From JBGMEA01 sp963674555 (GTDB lineage: Bacteria > Bacillota > Clostridia > Eubacteriales > Anaerofustaceae), in contig OY771429.1 of NCBI GenBank assembly GCA_963674555.1, positions 930,001 to 994,000 of the forward strand: a DNA stretch of 64,000 nt, given 5' to 3'. Positions 52,045 to 59,496 of the stretch are shown here, in pieces (position 1 is the stretch's first letter; each line of letters starts with the position of its first letter). The position numbers and the translations under genes are program-made. The notes beneath the pieces are model-generated. The model did not search any database. It had not been told where the DNA came from and worked only from the letters and a program-made list of their open reading frames with translations.

Positions 52045-52638
52045 ATGTTAGAACTCAAAGAGATCAAACAAATCTTAAAATCTATGTTAAATAAGAAGCG
52101 TTATATACATTCATTGAATACCGCCGATATGGCAGAGCGACTGGCCGAAAAATACGGTGCTGACAGACAAAAAGCATATTTAGCGGGCTTGGTACACGAT
52201 TGCGCAAAAAACCTTAACAGCACTGAATTGATAAGCACAGCTGAGAAATATCATATAGATGCTGATTCGATCACGCTGTTATCTCCATATCTGTTGCACG
52301 GAGCGGTCGGCGCTTATGTCGCAACAGAGAAATTCGGAATCGATGATCCCGAAGTCCTCTCTGCGGTTACGTATCATACAATGGGCAAAGTCGATATGAC
52401 GTTGATCGAAAAAATCGTTTTCCTTGCCGATGTGATCGAACCGTCTCGCACGTACAAGAATATTGAAGCTATCAGAAAAGAAGCATTCAACGACTTGGAT
52501 AAAGCGTTGATCATGGCGTATGACGGTATCATACGTTATGTCCTTAAACAAGACAAACTGTTACATCAGGATACGGTCGAAGCAAGAAATTATCTGATAC
52601 TGCATCATTTGGAACCTGTTATAAAACAGCCTTATTAA
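52045..52638 (+). CDS. yqeK: YqeK HD-domain protein, bis(5'-nucleosyl)-tetraphosphatase type
   Basis: A 197-residue HD hydrolase. RYIHSLNTADMAERLAEKYG, the HD pair in AGLVHDCAKN, the HGAVGAYVA segment and the later HTMGKVDMTLIEKIVFLADVIEP give the metal ligands. YqeK proteins cleave Ap4A. It follows nadD in the conserved cluster; rsfS, often next, is missing and a terminator ends the operon. Confidence 0.95.
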   Translation: MLELKEIKQILKSMLNKKRYIHSLNTADMAERLAEKYGADRQKAYLAGLVHDCAKNLNSTELISTAEKYHIDADSITLLSPYLLHGAVGAYVATEKFGIDDPEVLSAVTYHTMGKVDMTLIEKIVFLADVIEPSRTYKNIEAIRKEAFNDLDKALIMAYDGIIRYVLKQDKLLHQDTVEARNYLILHHLEPVIKQPY

Positions 52639-52644
52639 CTAAAA

Positions 52645-52675
52645 TAAAAAACGCGGAACATTCCGCGTTTTTTTA
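52645..52675. terminator. Bidirectional terminator
   Basis: AAACGCGGAA and TTCCGCGTTT pair around a 2-nt loop with A and T runs. It ends both the obg operon and the converging copA-csoR operon (the csoR stop overlaps it). Confidence 0.9.
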
Positions 52676-52936
52676 TTTGGTTATTTTGTCCAGCAAAGTC
52701 AACAGTTCTTCAATTTTTTCTTCTTCGTTCCCCTCTTTAAAAGCATCGACCACACAGCTCTGCATATGTGCCTGCATGATCTCTTTATTCACTTTTTTCA
52801 GAAGCGACTGCACCGCAAGCACTTGGTTATAAATATCGATACAATATCGATCTTCATCTACCATTTTTAAGATGCCTTCGATCTGTCCTTTTGCTGTTTT
52901 AAGCAATCGCGTTGCTTGTTGTTTATCGGCCTTCAT
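52673..52936 (-). CDS. csoR: Copper-sensing repressor CsoR
   Basis: An 87-residue all-helical DNA-binding repressor released by Cu(I). The Cu ligands are present: Cys32 (RYCIDIYNQ), His57 and Cys61 (HMQSC), the C-H-C set of true CsoR. It is encoded 5 bp after copA and probably represses the operon through the GC-rich palindrome at 55540-55559. Confidence 0.95.
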   Translation of the reverse strand: MKADKQQATRLLKTAKGQIEGILKMVDEDRYCIDIYNQVLAVQSLLKKVNKEIMQAHMQSCVVDAFKEGNEEEKIEELLTLLDKITK

Positions 52937-52941
52937 TGACC

Positions 52942-53148
52942 TTACGCGATCCCTGTAACAGTATAGCCGGCTTCTGTGATTGCGTTTTTCAACGTATCAT
53001 CTGCAACTTCTTTTGTTAACGTCACTGTTGCGCTGTTGCTTTCGAGATCCACACTGGCGCTCACGCCGTCGATTGCATTAAGTGCTTTCTCAACATTTGC
53101 AACACAATGTCCGCAACTCATTCCTTCGATCATAATTTTCTTTTCCAT
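52942..53148 (-). CDS. Possible separate CopZ-like copper chaperone from internal start
   Basis: In frame with copA, ATG 53148 begins a complete 68-residue HMA domain (MEKKIMIEGMSCGHC...) with the Cu-binding CxxC. AAAGGAG (53157-53163) lies 8 nt upstream, a far stronger site than needed inside a coding region. It could make free CopZ in addition to the fusion. This is inferred from the ribosome-binding site and domain boundary only. Confidence 0.5.
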   Translation of the reverse strand: MEKKIMIEGMSCGHCVANVEKALNAIDGVSASVDLESNSATVTLTKEVADDTLKNAITEAGYTVTGIA

Positions 53149-55524
53149 CGTATTATCTCCTTTTTCATCATTTTTTTGTTCTTTAAAATTTATATTTTCA
53201 TCTTCCGTTTGTACGGGAGGAAGTTTGCAATTCTGCTCTAAAAATTCTTCGTGAAACTTTGGTTTAAAGAATTTCAATCGCAGCGCATTTGAAACAACGC
53301 TCACTGAGCTTAAACTCATTGCAGCTGCTCCAAACATCGGATTCAGCTTCCAACCGAGTATGCTAAAAAATACACCTGCGGCAAGCGGTATACCTACACT
53401 GTTATAAAACAAAGCCCAAAACAGATTCTGCTTGATATTACGCATCACAGATTTACTCAGTTGTATCATCGTTACGGCATCCATCAGATCACTTTTAACA
53501 AGGACGACATCCGCCGATTCTATCGCAATATCCGTTCCCGCGCCGATCGCAACACCTACATCCGCTCTTGCCAATGCGGGTGCGTCATTGATGCCGTCAC
53601 CGATCATGATAACTTTTTTACCGCTCTCTTGCAGTTTGCGCACTTCTTTTTCTTTATCTTGCGGTAATACTTCCGATATCACATTTGTTATATCAACTTG
53701 CGAAGCGATCGCTGATGCGGTTTGCGCATTATCGCCGGTAAGCATAACGACATCCAATCCCAGCATACCGAGCTCTTTTATTGCTCTCGCACTTGTTGGT
53801 TTGATCGGATCGGCAACTGCGATAATGCCGAATACTTTTTGATCATCCGCAAAATATAAAGGTGTTTTGCCCTGATTTGCCAAAAAAGTCTCGTGCTGAT
53901 CGATCATGGCAGAAGATATTTTTCTGTCGTTCATCAATTTACGGTTTCCGACAAAGATCTGTCTGTTTTCAATGAGCCCGCTGATCCCAAGTCCGGGTAA
54001 AGACTCAAACGATTCTACAGGCAAATGTTTTAAACCTCGTGACTCAGCTTCTTTCATGATCGCATCAGCTAACGGATGTTCCGATAATTTCTCGATCGAT
54101 GCGGCTATTCTTAAAAGTTTATCTTCAGTATCGTCTCCCGATGTAATGATATCCGTAACGACCGGGTGCCCTTCCGTGACCGTTCCCGTTTTATCCAAAA
54201 CGATCGTATTTGTTTTATGTGCTGTTTCAAGAGTTTCCGCCGATTTTATCAATATTCCGTTCTGTGCGCCTTTACCCGTACCGACCATAATTGCCGTCGG
54301 TGTCGCAAGTCCTAACGCACACGGACAGGATATGACAAGTACGCTGATACCGATGGATAGGGCAAACTCAACAGATCGTCCGAGCAACAGCCAAACAACA
54401 CTCGCAATAATCGCGATGGCTATAACGACAGGTACGAAAACGCCGCTGATCTTATCCGCTAATTTTGATATCGGCGCCTTTGATGATGTTGCTTCTTCCA
54501 TAAGCCGTATGATTTGGGATAATGTCGTATCATCCCCGACCTCCGTCGCTTTAAATTGGAAGTAACCGCTTTTATTGATGCTGGCTCCGATGACTTTGTC
54601 ACCGATCGTTTTAGCAACAGGAATACTTTCACCTGTCAGTGCCGATTCGTCTACGGACGAAGTCCCTTGCGTGATGATACCGTCCACGGGTATCGTTTGC
54701 CCCGATTTTATGATCACGATATCGTCTTTCACGACATCCGCTACATCGATCTCAACCTCTTTACCGTCACGTAATACAGTCGCGGTCTTAGGTCTGAGAT
54801 CCAGCAGTTTTTTAATGGCTTCGGACGTTTTTCCTTTAGCTCTTGATTCCAATAATTTTCCGAGCGTCACAAGTGTTAAGATCGTTGCTGCCGATTCAAA
54901 ATACAAGTCCATAGAATACGCCATAACGATATCCATTTGCCCGTGTCCGAGACCGTAACCTATTTTAAAAATGGCAAATATCCCGTATACCAAAGCTGCG
55001 GAAGTACCGATCGCGATCAACGAATCCATATTCGGTGCGCCTTTAAATAAAGATTTAAAGCCAACCTTATAATACTTGCTGTTGATAAATACCACAGGAA
55101 GCGTAAGAAGGAATTGCGTAAAGGCGAAGGTAATCGCATTCGCATGATCCGTAAAAAATGTGGGCAAAGGCAAACCTACCATATGTCCCATTGCTATATA
55201 GAAAAGCGGCAAGGTAAAAATGAGTGAGACCACAAATCTAAACTTCATTTCCTTGATCTCTTTTTCCGCAATATCATCTCGAGAGCTCTCGCTTTTTTTA
55301 GAGGTAAGTGCTTGCGGTAAATACGCACCGTAACCTGCGTCTTGCACAGCTTTTATGATCTTATCAGCGTCAACGGCAGATTCGTCATACGTAACAGTCA
55401 TATCATTATTCAGTAAGTTTACTACGACCTTATCGACACCTTCTAGTTTGGAAACATCCTTTTCCACATGCGCCGAACATGCCGAACATGTCATGCCGGT
55501 AACTTGAAATTTATCTTTCTTCAT
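52942..55524 (-). CDS. copA: Cu(I)-exporting P1B-type ATPase with fused C-terminal CopZ domain
   Basis: An 860-residue copper pump. N-terminal HMA domain with GMTCSACSAH, eight membrane helices, the translocation motif CPCALGLATP, the phosphorylation site DKTGT, the HP motif SEHPLADAI and the hinge GDGINDAPAL. Unusually, after the last membrane helix (about residue 765) and an acidic linker, a second HMA domain (GMSCGHCVANVEKAL) fills the C-terminus, so a CopZ-like chaperone is fused on. An internal ATG with its own ribosome-binding site begins that domain. Its promoter carries a CsoR-type operator. csoR follows. Confidence 0.95.
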   Translation of the reverse strand: MKKDKFQVTGMTCSACSAHVEKDVSKLEGVDKVVVNLLNNDMTVTYDESAVDADKIIKAVQDAGYGAYLPQALTSKKSESSRDDIAEKEIKEMKFRFVVSLIFTLPLFYIAMGHMVGLPLPTFFTDHANAITFAFTQFLLTLPVVFINSKYYKVGFKSLFKGAPNMDSLIAIGTSAALVYGIFAIFKIGYGLGHGQMDIVMAYSMDLYFESAATILTLVTLGKLLESRAKGKTSEAIKKLLDLRPKTATVLRDGKEVEIDVADVVKDDIVIIKSGQTIPVDGIITQGTSSVDESALTGESIPVAKTIGDKVIGASINKSGYFQFKATEVGDDTTLSQIIRLMEEATSSKAPISKLADKISGVFVPVVIAIAIIASVVWLLLGRSVEFALSIGISVLVISCPCALGLATPTAIMVGTGKGAQNGILIKSAETLETAHKTNTIVLDKTGTVTEGHPVVTDIITSGDDTEDKLLRIAASIEKLSEHPLADAIMKEAESRGLKHLPVESFESLPGLGISGLIENRQIFVGNRKLMNDRKISSAMIDQHETFLANQGKTPLYFADDQKVFGIIAVADPIKPTSARAIKELGMLGLDVVMLTGDNAQTASAIASQVDITNVISEVLPQDKEKEVRKLQESGKKVIMIGDGINDAPALARADVGVAIGAGTDIAIESADVVLVKSDLMDAVTMIQLSKSVMRNIKQNLFWALFYNSVGIPLAAGVFFSILGWKLNPMFGAAAMSLSSVSVVSNALRLKFFKPKFHEEFLEQNCKLPPVQTEDENINFKEQKNDEKGDNTMEKKIMIEGMSCGHCVANVEKALNAIDGVSASVDLESNSATVTLTKEVADDTLKNAITEAGYTVTGIA
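53157..53163 (-). promoter_or_regulatory. Internal ribosome-binding site for CopZ domain
   Basis: AAAGGAG inside copA, spaced 8 nt from the in-frame ATG 53148. Confidence 0.55.
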
Positions 55525-55539
55525 TATTATCTCCGATCC

Positions 55540-55559
55540 TACCCCTATAGGGGGGTGTA
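55540..55559. promoter_or_regulatory. CsoR-type operator
   Basis: TACCCCTATAGGGGGGTGTA matches the GC-rich, near-palindromic CsoR operator form (CCCC-TATA-GGGG core). It lies between the copA -10 box and the start codon, where bound repressor would block transcription. Confidence 0.75.
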
Positions 55560-55562
55560 TAT

Positions 55563-55591
55563 ATTATATAATTTCACTATGATTTTGTCAA
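55563..55591 (-). promoter_or_regulatory. copA promoter
   Basis: Minus strand TTGACA (55591-55586), 17 nt, TATAAT (55568-55563), a perfect consensus right above the CsoR operator. Confidence 0.9.
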
Positions 55592-55696
55592 CAAGTATTT
55601 TATTTTGTTTCATATCCTTTAAACTTTGAAGCAAAGAGGCTGTATGATACTATAAAGACAGATGACAGCAAACGCTTTTTGCACCGCGGAGGATTT

Positions 55697-56344
55697 ATGA
55701 AAAAATTTTTTTATTATATAGTACTTATATGTTCGATCATATTCGGTCTAACCGCAATTCTCATTGAATTCGATCTGCTCGATTATTCGTTAAGCGTATC
55801 TTTGATTTTAAATGTTCTTGCGGTAGTGCTTGCTTTTATTCATTACAAAAGCCACTCGGAATCTTTAAAAATATCTTATGAACGATGGTATATACTTTAC
55901 GGATATCTATTATATCTGATATTACTGGCCTCTCTTTTATTCATCGATGGATCTTTTTTACGGGATATCGTTTATACCGAAGGTTTCTTTGATTACGCAA
56001 AAGACCATTTGAATTTGATCCCGTTCCGAACGATCTTATTGTATATTCGTGGAACGTTAAACGGAGTTTTACTTTTATCGGATCTGGTTGTAAACTTGCT
56101 CGGGAACATCGTCGCTTTCATGCCGTTTGGATTCTTTTTACCGAAACTGTTTCCTGTTTTTCGACAGAAAAAAGCATTCATTCTATCAATGATAGGAATA
56201 ATCGGAGTGATCGAGATCATGCAATTCGTCTTACGCACGGGTGTATGTGACATCGATGATCTGTTGCTGAATCTTCTCGGCGCGTACCTTGTCTTTGTAC
56301 TTATACAAAAACGATCTTTGCTGCAAACTAAAAAAGACGCTTAA
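55697..56344 (+). CDS. VanZ-family membrane protein
   Basis: A 215-residue protein with five or so membrane segments. The C-terminal half has NLIPFRTILLYIRG, NLLGNIVAFMPFGFFLPKLF and the TGVCDIDDLLLNLLGAYL ending, the VanZ-like pattern (VanZ confers low-level teicoplanin resistance). The N-terminal 80 residues are extra membrane helices. GGAGG lies just before ATG 55697; an ATG six codons earlier lacks one. Role unknown; two VanY-type genes occur elsewhere in the window. Confidence 0.88.
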   Translation: MKKFFYYIVLICSIIFGLTAILIEFDLLDYSLSVSLILNVLAVVLAFIHYKSHSESLKISYERWYILYGYLLYLILLASLLFIDGSFLRDIVYTEGFFDYAKDHLNLIPFRTILLYIRGTLNGVLLLSDLVVNLLGNIVAFMPFGFFLPKLFPVFRQKKAFILSMIGIIGVIEIMQFVLRTGVCDIDDLLLNLLGAYLVFVLIQKRSLLQTKKDA

Positions 56345-56362
56345 CGCGTCTTTAGTTTTTTT
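56334..56362 (+). terminator. Intrinsic terminator
   Basis: AAAGACGC pairs with GCGTCTTT around the VanZ stop codon, followed by a T run. Confidence 0.8.
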
Positions 56363-56371
56363 TTATCTCAG

Positions 56372-56836
56372 CTAAGGTAATATCACATTATATACGTATT
56401 CAGCCGATAATTTTCCGTACGATACCGTGACGGTTACTTCATTACTGCCCGTATCGGACGGCGCGTTGGATATCACGACACTGTTTTCATTAACGACAGT
56501 CGCCAATGCGGTATCGGATACTTCAATGTCCATCCCATCTTCTATCGGATATTCTTTTGTCGTATTGTTCACTTTATAAGTATAAAGCACGCCGTATAAT
56601 ATCTCTGTTTCAGCGTCAACATCACCGCTTTCAACCGTCGCAGTAATCTCTTTACTGAGCACAACAATATCTTGTCCTTCACTCTTAGCGATCTCTTTTT
56701 CGATGGGATCGTGTCCGCCTATAGCTTGGATCCCTTTCGTAATACCGAAGATCAAGAGAAGCAAGATCAATACCGCCCCCACCACACGTAAGGGGGATTT
56801 AATTTTTATTTTCATCTTTTTTTTATTTTGATTCAT
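56372..56836 (-). CDS. Membrane-anchored protein with BIG/Ig-like domain
   Basis: A 154-residue protein with one N-terminal TM helix (16-36) and an extracytoplasmic part of about 110 residues. The end of it (DIEVSDTALATVVNENSVVISNAPSDTGSNEVTVTVSYGKLSAEYVYNV) reads as one bacterial Ig-like (BIG_2-type) domain. No catalytic motif. GAGG precedes ATG 56836. It probably sits at the cell surface; partner unknown. Confidence 0.75.
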   Translation of the reverse strand: MNQNKKKMKIKIKSPLRVVGAVLILLLLIFGITKGIQAIGGHDPIEKEIAKSEGQDIVVLSKEITATVESGDVDAETEILYGVLYTYKVNNTTKEYPIEDGMDIEVSDTALATVVNENSVVISNAPSDTGSNEVTVTVSYGKLSAEYVYNVILP

Positions 56837-57031
56837 CTCGTTCGCCTCGATTCCTTCAAATGGTATAAGGTTTGAACTTTATTATTAGATATATAATACT
56901 TTAAGCTTCTGGTATGCATGCTGGTCTGTCGCTACGTTTTGTATATATCATATTATACTAAACTTTGAATTTGTTTACAATTCATATTCTATTATTATGC
57001 TGTTTTAATTTCTTATACGTAAAAGTTCCTG

Positions 57032-57037
57032 TATAAT
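57032..57037 (+). promoter_or_regulatory. -10 box placing a leaderless start for tcdA
   Basis: TATAAT ends 6 nt before ATG 57044, so the transcript would begin at or next to the ATG. The -35 region is weak. Confidence 0.45.
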
Positions 57038-57043
57038 AAACTT

Positions 57044-57727
57044 ATGGAATATTTTTATGACAGAACCAAATTATTGCTCGGCGAAGAAGCGATCGATATC
57101 CTTTCTAAAAAGAAAGTAGCTGTCGTCGGTGTCGGCGGTGTCGGATCTTATGCCTGCGAAGCACTTGCCCGCAGTGGTATCGGAAGTTTATTGCTTATTG
57201 ATATTGCGGCTATCAGTCCATCCAATATCAATCGTCAAGTGTACGCGTTGCAATCAACTGTCGGCTTAGAAAAAGCTTTTTTAGCTAAGGAAAGAGTTCA
57301 AGATATCAACCCGAATTGCGAAGTGGAAGCGTATAAAATGGCCATAACCAAGAGCACGCTTAATGATATACCGCTGGATACTTGCGATTATATCATCGAT
57401 GCGATCGATGCGCCGGCATCTAAATTGGCTTTGATCAAATACGCAAAAGAACACGATATACCGATCATTTCATCAATGGGTATGGGCAACAAGATAGATC
57501 CGACCAAATTAGTCATTACGGATATCTATAAAACCAGCATTTGCCCGCTTGCCCGAGTAATGCGTAAATTATGCAAAGAAGCGCGCATCAAGAAACTGAA
57601 AGTCATCTATTCCACCGAATATCCCATACGAAAGGAAATGCCGCCCGCAAGCATTATTTTTGTGCCCGCCACGGCAGGCCTTTATATGGCACATGAAGTA
57701 GTCTTTTCTTTTTTGGATCTACAATAA
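57044..57727 (+). CDS. tcdA: tRNA threonylcarbamoyladenosine dehydratase
   Basis: A 227-residue E1/ThiF-like enzyme that cyclises t6A37 in tRNAs to ct6A. Nucleotide-binding VVGVGGVGSYACEALARSGIG, the metal/ATP Asp in LLLIDIAAISPSNINRQ, and YIIDAIDAPASKLALI. No Shine-Dalgarno precedes ATG 57044; a TATAAT ends 6 nt before it. The pentapeptide gene follows 41 bp later. Confidence 0.92.
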   Translation: MEYFYDRTKLLLGEEAIDILSKKKVAVVGVGGVGSYACEALARSGIGSLLLIDIAAISPSNINRQVYALQSTVGLEKAFLAKERVQDINPNCEVEAYKMAITKSTLNDIPLDTCDYIIDAIDAPASKLALIKYAKEHDIPIISSMGMGNKIDPTKLVITDIYKTSICPLARVMRKLCKEARIKKLKVIYSTEYPIRKEMPPASIIFVPATAGLYMAHEVVFSFLDLQ

Positions 57728-57768
57728 ATCAAAATTTTGCTTATTACTGAAAATCGGAGAATTTACAT

Positions 57769-58422
57769 ATGCAAATACGCGAACCGGAGTTATTGGAAGA
57801 ATATTTCATTGCGGAAAATTTTGAAGATACGATTACTCCTTATATCAAAGAAGACACAGAAGTGGAAGGCTACAAATTCATTGACTTAATGATCGATGAT
57901 TTTCAGCTTGATACAGCAGATTTCCATCAATGCGTTTTCCAAAACTGCACGTTTACGGAATGCCATCTTGAAAAAATCTATTTTCTGGATGTCGTTTTTA
58001 AACATTGCAACTTCTCCAATATCGATATGAATGATAGTACATTCAAACGTGTTGTCTTTGATGCTTGTAAATTAACTGGCACCAATTTTTCGGACGGAGT
58101 GATCGATCATGCGAAATTTAATTCATGCAGCGCGCAATACGCCAATTTGACCAATATGAAAATCGAAAATACATTGTTCAAAGATTCGGATTTCTCCAAT
58201 GCTTTTATGCAAAGCCAACATTATAAAAATGTCGCTTTCGAAAATTGCAAATTGATCGCCGCTGATTTTTATAAGACCAAACTAAAAGGTATAGATCTTT
58301 CTTCAAATTTGATCTCGGGCATATCAGTTTCTGATTACGAACTCAAGGGCGCCCTCGTCAGTCCTTTGCAAGCCTGCGATCTCGCTCTGTTACTCGGTAT
58401 TAAAATAAAAGATGATCTGTAA
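57769..58422 (+). CDS. Pentapeptide-repeat protein
   Basis: A 217-residue protein whose middle (about 40-190) is a right-handed beta-helix of pentapeptide repeats A/C-x-[FLV]-x-x, with many Cys (FHQCVFQNCTFTECHLEKI, FKHCNFSNIDMNDSTFKRV). Such proteins include DNA mimics that protect gyrase, but most have unknown roles. GGAG precedes ATG 57769. Confidence 0.93.
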   Translation: MQIREPELLEEYFIAENFEDTITPYIKEDTEVEGYKFIDLMIDDFQLDTADFHQCVFQNCTFTECHLEKIYFLDVVFKHCNFSNIDMNDSTFKRVVFDACKLTGTNFSDGVIDHAKFNSCSAQYANLTNMKIENTLFKDSDFSNAFMQSQHYKNVAFENCKLIAADFYKTKLKGIDLSSNLISGISVSDYELKGALVSPLQACDLALLLGIKIKDDL

Positions 58423-58510
58423 AAGATATTGTAAGAAAAAACGAATGCTATATTTTGTTAATTCAGCATGATAGATTACAATAGACAGAAAACCAAAAGA
58501 GGTCTTAACT

Positions 58511-58768
58511 ATGTCTTCATCCTATAAAGATTGCACAGGTTGCAAACGCTGCGAAACGATATGCCCCGAGAATTCACCGATCGCGCAGATCATGGAAATG
58601 TTCAAAGAGATCGATGAGAAAGATAACCGCGAAGAAGTTGCGGAACGCTTCGACCGAGAACTTCGCAAACACACCGGTTGTGTAAATTGCGCAAGATGCC
58701 TTCCGTATTGTCCCGAAAAAATCAATATCCCCTATTACATCCTTTCCGCTAAGGAAGACTTTGAATGA
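58511..58768 (+). CDS. Small 2[4Fe-4S] protein
   Basis: An 85-residue protein with two ferredoxin-like cluster sites, CTGCKRCETICPEN near the start and CVNCARCLPYCPE near the end, separated by a charged helical insert of 45 residues. This spacing is that of HdrC-like and related 4Fe-4S dicluster domains, not of the short ferredoxins at 38.2-38.7 kb. GAGG precedes ATG 58511. Its stop overlaps the next gene by 4 bp. An electron-transfer role is likely; the partner is unknown. Confidence 0.9.
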   Translation: MSSSYKDCTGCKRCETICPENSPIAQIMEMFKEIDEKDNREEVAERFDRELRKHTGCVNCARCLPYCPEKINIPYYILSAKEDFE

Positions 58769-59475
58769 GTTATCGGATCACGATCATAAGAAAGAATATT
58801 AAAAATACGTATTTACGTGTTAAACCGCCCGATCAAGTAATGATCACCTGCCATAAACGCGTTACAACAGATCAGATCGACCGATTTATAAAAAGCAAAC
58901 AAAAATGGATCGACAAACGATTTGCATCCTTACAAGCTCAATCATCTACAGCTTTACCTTTGTATGACGGTGCGATCATTCGATTGGCGCAAAAAGAATA
59001 TAGCTTGCAGTTTATTTCTTCAAACCGCAACAAAGTCTTTACGGAAAATGATCAAGTAACGATCGAGATCAAAGATCTCGATAACGAAGCCTTAAAACAC
59101 AAACTGTTATTGAAATGGTATACGGAGCAGTTTAAACAATACACAGCCGAACGAACCTTAATGTTTTATCACGAGAATCATCAATACGACATTAAAATGC
59201 CTCAGCGAATCAGCATCAAAAATATGTCCAGCAGATGGGGTTCTTACAGTAAGAAAACCGATACGCTTTCTTTGAGCACACGGTTAGGCGCATATGATAC
59301 GGATGTGATCGACAGCGTTATCTATCATGAATTGGCGCACACCCGCTATATGGATCACCAAAAAAAGTTTCATGCTTTGTTAAGAACAATGATGCCCGAT
59401 TATAAGTATGCGCATCGTAAATTAAAAGTACCTAACATCCATGCCAATTGGTTTAAATATCCAAAAGATCGATAA
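58765..59475 (+). CDS. YgjP-like metal-dependent peptidase
   Basis: A 236-residue protein of the YgjP/DUF45 metallopeptidase family. The zinc motif is YHELAHTRYMDHQKKFH (HExxH with a third His), preceded by RISIKNMSSRWGSYSKKTDTLSLSTRL, a family hallmark. It overlaps the small Fe-S gene by 4 bp and lies 21 bp before the helicase gene, so the three probably form one operon. Substrate unknown. Confidence 0.9.
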   Translation: MSYRITIIRKNIKNTYLRVKPPDQVMITCHKRVTTDQIDRFIKSKQKWIDKRFASLQAQSSTALPLYDGAIIRLAQKEYSLQFISSNRNKVFTENDQVTIEIKDLDNEALKHKLLLKWYTEQFKQYTAERTLMFYHENHQYDIKMPQRISIKNMSSRWGSYSKKTDTLSLSTRLGAYDTDVIDSVIYHELAHTRYMDHQKKFHALLRTMMPDYKYAHRKLKVPNIHANWFKYPKDR

Positions 59476-59496
59476 TCAATATTTAGGAAAAAATCT

